In this document: one piece after another, positions 60,195 to 64,000 of the stretch | Numbering within the stretch: the first letter of the stretch is position 1 | How the letters are laid out: every line of letters starts with the position of its first letter | Assembly: GCA_032054765.1 (NCBI GenBank) | Contig: DAMBSC010000002.1 | Coordinates: 124,001-188,000, forward strand | From: DFXE01 sp032054765 | Lineage (GTDB): Bacteria > Bacteroidota > Bacteroidia > Bacteroidales > Tannerellaceae | Length of the DNA stretch: 64,000 bases | Direction of reading: 5' to 3' | The notes under the pieces: generated by a model | Told to the model about the DNA's origin: nothing | Databases searched by the model: none | What the model saw: the letters and a program-made list of their open reading frames with translations, nothing else | Made by a program: the position numbers and the translations under genes

Positions 60195-62096
60195 CTATTT
60201 GGTTATTACTCCTATTTCAGCAATGATAAATTCTTCTCCACCTAATGTAGTTTCAGTAGGTTCTATCACGAAATACTGTGCTTCCATTGGAGTATCGAAT
60301 AATACATCTTGTCTGATGGGATTATTTTTAATATTATTAAACACAGCGTTTTTCTTAACTTCAATCCAATCTTTCCCGTCCTTGCTTACTGAAAAGTTAT
60401 AACGTGTGATCGCCGGCTCCTTAGAATTACTAGACGGGACATACGTGAAACCTTTTAGTGTTAACATCTCACCTAAATCGATCACAATCGGGATAAGCTG
60501 AGGAACAAAAGAGCCTGTCTTTGTACTACCATCCATAATTCTTTTAAAGGATTCCCCACCTTCCGGCGAGACGATAGTCCACTTGTCAGGTGAAATATCA
60601 AAAAACGTTTCAGTTGCTTCTTGATTATCACCAAAGTTTTCTGGTGTCTTATAAAGTTCAATATTATTTAAAACAGGACAAGCCAGTGATTGTTGGATAT
60701 TCAAACGTACTTTCTTCGCTGTTATCTCAGGGAAAAGTAAGATTCGTTTATATCCTATAGTTGTACCTTTGGCTACAGCGTCCCAACTATTTTTTGTTTC
60801 ATTCCATGATTCTAATGAAAAACCTGCGATACGTTGTCCTAACGGAATATATTCTTGTACCAACAAGCGGTTAAAAGTTCTTTCTTCCGGTAATTCAATA
60901 TCGATCACAGCAGACGAAACATTATCATCTGTTGCCCAATAACTGTCATAATTAGTATCCAATAAATTATCAGCAGTATATACGGATGAATTTCCTCTTG
61001 TATTCGATGCAGTCAATTTCGCTCCTTTAATCAGATTATCAGCAAAGCTTTCTTCAATAGCACGTCGCAACTCCATTAAGCGTGTTGAATCATTAGGATG
61101 TATCCTTCCTTCACGATTTGGAGGAACATTCAATAAAAAATTGGTGTTACGTCCCACAGATGTATAATATATATTTACCAGATGATCTAAGGTCTTCACC
61201 TTGTCGTCAGTTCTCGGACTATAAAACCATCCCGGACGAATTGAAGTATTTGTTTCTCCGGGTACCCAATTTTTACCATATATATTTCCATGACTTAATG
61301 TATCGATCGGAGGAGCACCTATGCCCGGCTCAAATCCATCAATATCTAGTCTTGACCAATTTGTTTCACCGGCTATTCCACTTTCATTACCAATCCATCT
61401 GCATCCGGGGCCTACATCACTAAAAATTATAGCTTGGGGCTGAAGTTCATAAACGGTTTTATGGAATAAATCCCAGTCATACTCCTGACGTTTACCTTTA
61501 TGGACATCACCATTTGCTCCGTCGAACCATTGTTCATATACAGGTCCGTAATTCGAAAGAACTTCTTTTAACGTATTGGCAAAAACTTCATTGTATTCCG
61601 GTGTACCATAAGATGGATGGTTCTGATCCCATGGTGAAAGATAAACGCCGAACTTCAGATCATATTCCTTACAGGCATCTGACAATTCGCGTAAAACATC
61701 GCCTTTTCCATCTTTCCATAAACTTTCTCTTACAGTATGTGTGCTATACTGACTTGGCCAAAGACAAAATCCGTCATGATGTTTCGCCGTAATAATAATG
61801 CCTTTCATACCGGCGGCTTTAGCGGTAGCAGCCCATTGACGACAATCCAGAGCAGTAGGGTTAAAAACTTTCGGATCTTCTTTCCCGTCTCCCCATTCCA
61901 CGTCAGTAAATGTATTAGGACCGAAATGGATAAACATATAATATCCTAATTTTTGCCACTCGAGCTGATGCTCGGTTGGTAATGCACCATAAGGTGCAGG
62001 CGGTTCCACATTCTTTGTACACGAAAGCATAAAAGAAGCTATCGCGAGGAAAAAAAGAGAACACCTTAAATGCGACTGTAAGACAAGTTTATTCAT
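60195..62096 (-). CDS. GH29 alpha-L-fucosidase lipoprotein with discoidin-like domains
   Basis: 633 aa from ATG 62096; the frame stays open upstream into the tRNA gene, so the lipoprotein signal (LFFLAIASFMLSC) decides the start. The GH29 barrel shows as YYMFIHFGPNTFTDVEWGDG, GMKGIIITAKHHDGFCLWPS and GPVYEQWFDGANGDVHKGKR, with the likely nucleophile Asp in WFDG. Two F5/8 type C domains follow (about residues 340-470 and 500-630). It releases fucose from glycans at the cell surface. SusD and an isomerase-like gene lie upstream beyond the tRNA. Confidence 0.93.
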   Translation of the reverse strand: MNKLVLQSHLRCSLFFLAIASFMLSCTKNVEPPAPYGALPTEHQLEWQKLGYYMFIHFGPNTFTDVEWGDGKEDPKVFNPTALDCRQWAATAKAAGMKGIIITAKHHDGFCLWPSQYSTHTVRESLWKDGKGDVLRELSDACKEYDLKFGVYLSPWDQNHPSYGTPEYNEVFANTLKEVLSNYGPVYEQWFDGANGDVHKGKRQEYDWDLFHKTVYELQPQAIIFSDVGPGCRWIGNESGIAGETNWSRLDIDGFEPGIGAPPIDTLSHGNIYGKNWVPGETNTSIRPGWFYSPRTDDKVKTLDHLVNIYYTSVGRNTNFLLNVPPNREGRIHPNDSTRLMELRRAIEESFADNLIKGAKLTASNTRGNSSVYTADNLLDTNYDSYWATDDNVSSAVIDIELPEERTFNRLLVQEYIPLGQRIAGFSLESWNETKNSWDAVAKGTTIGYKRILLFPEITAKKVRLNIQQSLACPVLNNIELYKTPENFGDNQEATETFFDISPDKWTIVSPEGGESFKRIMDGSTKTGSFVPQLIPIVIDLGEMLTLKGFTYVPSSNSKEPAITRYNFSVSKDGKDWIEVKKNAVFNNIKNNPIRQDVLFDTPMEAQYFVIEPTETTLGGEEFIIAEIGVITK

Positions 62097-62130
62097 GATA
62101 AAATAGGCTTTATGATAAAAATTATCCCAC

Positions 62131-62169
62131 AAATATAGTAAATGATGATGAAATTTATTATTACATTTG
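62131..62169. promoter_or_regulatory. Divergent -7 elements for GH29 and tRNA-Pro
   Basis: TATATTTG on the minus strand (62138-62131), 35 nt before the GH29 ATG, and TACATTTG on the plus strand (62162-62169), 19 nt before the tRNA. Neither has a clear -33 box. Confidence 0.55.
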
Positions 62170-62187
62170 CAGCCGTAATAGAAAAAT

Positions 62188-62260
62188 CGGGATGTAGCAC
62201 AGTTGGTAGCGCGCCACGTTCGGGACGTGGAGGTCGGACGTTCGAGTCGTCTCATCCCGA
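62188..62260 (+). tRNA. tRNA-Pro (anticodon CGG)
   Basis: A 73-nt cloverleaf. The acceptor arms are CGGGATG and CATCCCG with discriminator A, the D arm is GCAC-AGTTGGTA-GCGC, the anticodon arm CCACG-TTCGGGA-CGTGG gives anticodon CGG, and the T arm is GGACG-TTCGAGT-CGTCT. CCA is not encoded. It reads CCG codons. Confidence 0.95.
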
Positions 62261-62265
62261 CAAAG

Positions 62266-62304
62266 AGGCTATCCCAAAAATAGATTTGAGATAGCCTTGT
62301 TTTT
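62266..62304 (+). terminator. Terminator of tRNA-Pro
   Basis: AGGCTATC (62266-62273) pairs with GATAGCCT (62290-62297), followed by TGTTTTT, 6 nt after the tRNA. Confidence 0.85.
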
Positions 62305-62320
62305 AATTATAGAATACAAA

Positions 62321-63226
62321 TTACATCTTTCTTCTTACATAAGCTTCATAGTTTTTCCTCAGTTTCCTCCAAGTGGAGACTAAATCTTGGGCAAATCTTT
62401 CCATATCGTTTTCGTAATCCTTATTTGAAACTTCGAACATAAAAGGGCCATTATAGCCTGATCTTACCAGTATATCTATAACAGCCGGAAAATTGACTAC
62501 TCCTTTGCCTGGTAACCAATGCCTTTCATTGACCTCGTCGTAATCGGATATGTGGAGTGTTTGGATACGATTATTCAATTTTTCAGCAAAATACTCCGTT
62601 TTTTCACTCAATAAATGGTTTGTATCCAAACAAACATCAACAGAAGGAATATCGTTTATTAATGCCAACATTTCAGCTGCTGCATTTCCTAAACAAGTGC
62701 GAGGTAAGCATTCGATGGCCAGACGGATATTATATTTCTCTTCTACGAACGGCCCCAGTTCTTTCAGACATGAACGAAATGCAGCAATATGTGATATCCG
62801 TAGCGTTTCATTAATAGGTTCAAAACTAGCATGCAGAATTGCTTTCTTATATGAACCTAAACCTTTAGCCATATCTAAAGTGAATAATATAGCCTGTCGG
62901 CTTCGTTGTTGTAGGATAGGATCTGCCAAAGAAATATCAAAATCCCATCCAAATGGTATATGGATCGACCAAATAGTTATATCCGCAGCATCCGCTGCTT
63001 TTTTATATGCGTTGACATAAGTAATAATGTCTGCTACATCCATTCGGTATAAGGAAGGCATGACAGCCTCCACATAGTCAATCCCCGCTCTTTTTAGTAT
63101 TTGCATATTCTTTTCAATATCCGGAGTAGTTACACTTAGGGAAGTGCCGATTTTCCACTCAGGTAATTGAGCAAATATAATAGAGGATATCCCTATTAAA
63201 ACTGTAATTAAAAATAACTTTTTCAT
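62321..63226 (-). CDS. Secreted sugar-phosphate-isomerase/epimerase-like protein
   Basis: A 301-aa xylose-isomerase-like TIM barrel (AP endonuclease 2 family) with a signal peptide (LFLITVLIGISSIIFAQ). Barrel signatures are LEPFVEEKYNIRLAIECLPR-like strands, DVCLDTNHLL and TLHISDYDEVNERHWLPGKG with metal-binding His/Asp/Glu, and GPFMFEVSNKD. Export suggests it acts on sugars in the periplasm. It is 14 nt downstream of the susD-like gene and so is part of that glycan-use operon. Confidence 0.9.
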   Translation of the reverse strand: MKKLFLITVLIGISSIIFAQLPEWKIGTSLSVTTPDIEKNMQILKRAGIDYVEAVMPSLYRMDVADIITYVNAYKKAADAADITIWSIHIPFGWDFDISLADPILQQRSRQAILFTLDMAKGLGSYKKAILHASFEPINETLRISHIAAFRSCLKELGPFVEEKYNIRLAIECLPRTCLGNAAAEMLALINDIPSVDVCLDTNHLLSEKTEYFAEKLNNRIQTLHISDYDEVNERHWLPGKGVVNFPAVIDILVRSGYNGPFMFEVSNKDYENDMERFAQDLVSTWRKLRKNYEAYVRRKM

Positions 63227-63240
63227 TTGATATTATTGAA

Positions 63241-64000
63241 TTACCATCCTGGGTTTTGTTTTAAATTAGGATTCAAAGTGAGTTCATTAGTTGGAAGCGG
63301 TAGTAAATAATCTCTTTTTATATTAAATTGATATCCACTATTCAATGCTGCATAATTTTTATAAGGATCGATATAACCATATTCATTAACCGGGAGATTT
63401 TCTACAGCTTTCAAAAAAGCATCTGTTGCCCCTGGATAATTTTCCCACTGTTTCTTATAAGCCCCCAATGGTCTTTTACCTACAATAAGTTTATCAGCAG
63501 CTGCCCAACGGAAAATATCATCGACCCTGAACCATTCACTTGCCAATTCCACTTTTCTTTCCCTACGTATTTCATTCAATAAAGGAGATAATTCGGGAAA
63601 TTCCCAATTAGGATCAGTTGTAATACTATTCATATTTAACAAACCCTCAGACATACCAACTCGTAATCGGAGTGCATTTATTGTTTTATCAACATCTGCC
63701 TGAGTAATTGTTCCTAATTCCGCTTTTGCTTCCGCATAAATCAATAATGTTTCAGCATAGCGGAAATAAATACAACCTACAGTGCCCTGCGCATTATTAA
63801 ATTCTGTAAAATCCGCACTATGTCCTTTATGTACCTGATAACCTGTAGATGTATTCTGAGCACCGTTCACTTCAAAAGTAGGAGTTGTAAACATCATTTC
63901 CGGATTATACCATTTAACATGGGCACCGTCGTCCACATTGATTGTCTGGTTTAATCTGGGATCACGATTTGCTACAACGGACTTAAGATCTTTATCACCT
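63241..64000 (-). CDS. SusD/RagB-family glycan-binding lipoprotein (5' part outside window)
   Basis: The frame is open from the right edge to the stop at 63241, giving about 252 C-terminal residues. DKDLKSVVANRDPRLNQTIN, YFRYAETLLIYAEAKAELG, INALRLRVGM, LSPLLNEIRRERKVELASEW and the end YLLPLPTNELTLNPNLKQNP GW are standard SusD C-terminal features. The signal and SusC partner should lie beyond the right edge. With the isomerase-like gene and GH29 it marks a polysaccharide utilisation locus. Confidence 0.96.
   Translation of the reverse strand, partial: GDKDLKSVVANRDPRLNQTINVDDGAHVKWYNPEMMFTTPTFEVNGAQNTSTGYQVHKGHSADFTEFNNAQGTVGCIYFRYAETLLIYAEAKAELGTITQADVDKTINALRLRVGMSEGLLNMNSITTDPNWEFPELSPLLNEIRRERKVELASEWFRVDDIFRWAAADKLIVGKRPLGAYKKQWENYPGATDAFLKAVENLPVNEYGYIDPYKNYAALNSGYQFNIKRDYLLPLPTNELTLNPNLKQNPGW

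Noticed and set aside
60187..61949. Several plus-strand ORFs antisense to the GH29 gene
   Set aside because: Shadows of a well-supported coding frame.
62097..62255. N-terminal extension of the GH29 frame
   Set aside because: It reads through the promoter and the tRNA-Pro gene; the lipoprotein signal starts at ATG 62096.

Overview
The window is chromosome from a member of the Bacteroidales (Bacteroidota), AT-rich by eye. The evidence is the gene content (SusD, GH29 fucosidase, UpxY/NusG-like regulator, FloA/NfeD, six-bladed propeller lipoproteins, GG-leader peptide cluster) and repeated promoters of the Bacteroidota type, with -7 TAnnTTTG and in the best cases a -33 TTTG exactly 20 nt upstream. 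The genus cannot be fixed; a low-GC Dysgonomonas- or Coprobacter-like genome would fit.

Layout. 1-3634 is the end of an RND efflux operon. 3750-7438 is the thrS-infC-rpmI-rplT translation operon, followed by a structured ncRNA of about 240 nt (probably the Bacteroidales-1/6S type) with its own promoter and terminator. 8099-17082 is a peptide-natural-product cluster: HlyD-type adaptor, C39-peptidase ABC exporter, six-bladed propeller protein, a 74-aa GG-leader precursor with six core cysteines, a VKOR/thioredoxin disulfide-forming enzyme and two DXD glycosyltransferases. 17485-24160 holds secreted or envelope proteins (ThuA, outer-membrane barrel, cyclophilin, LemA, DUF6528-, DUF6599- and DUF362-like). 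24160-59433 is mostly housekeeping: topB, upp, murB, nth, pheS, ttcA, floA, nusB, yajC, coaE, pepD and a phosphoglucomutase. It also contains two tandem HTH-like paralogs and several surface lipoproteins. 60195-64000 is a glycan-use segment (GH29, sugar-phosphate-isomerase-like protein, SusD) interrupted by a tRNA-Pro gene.

Three things stand out. First, the precursor core has the cysteine spacing C-x6-C-x3-C-x12-C-x7-C-x-C with a G-x-C before cysteine 4, which is the signature of cysteine-stabilised alpha-beta defensins; the cluster supplies a disulfide-forming enzyme, two glycosyltransferases and an exporter. Second, four intergenic regions each contain an array of degenerate dyad-bearing units with a period of exactly 22 nt; each locus has its own unit sequence, and one array lies between convergent genes. 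Third, heptanucleotide tandem arrays occur inside or at the junctions of genes. Two of them form 24-bp perfect inverted repeats around the translation starts of secreted proteins, and the arms carry the same base change within each locus.

All calls come from reading the sequence by eye. No alignments or structure predictions were run.
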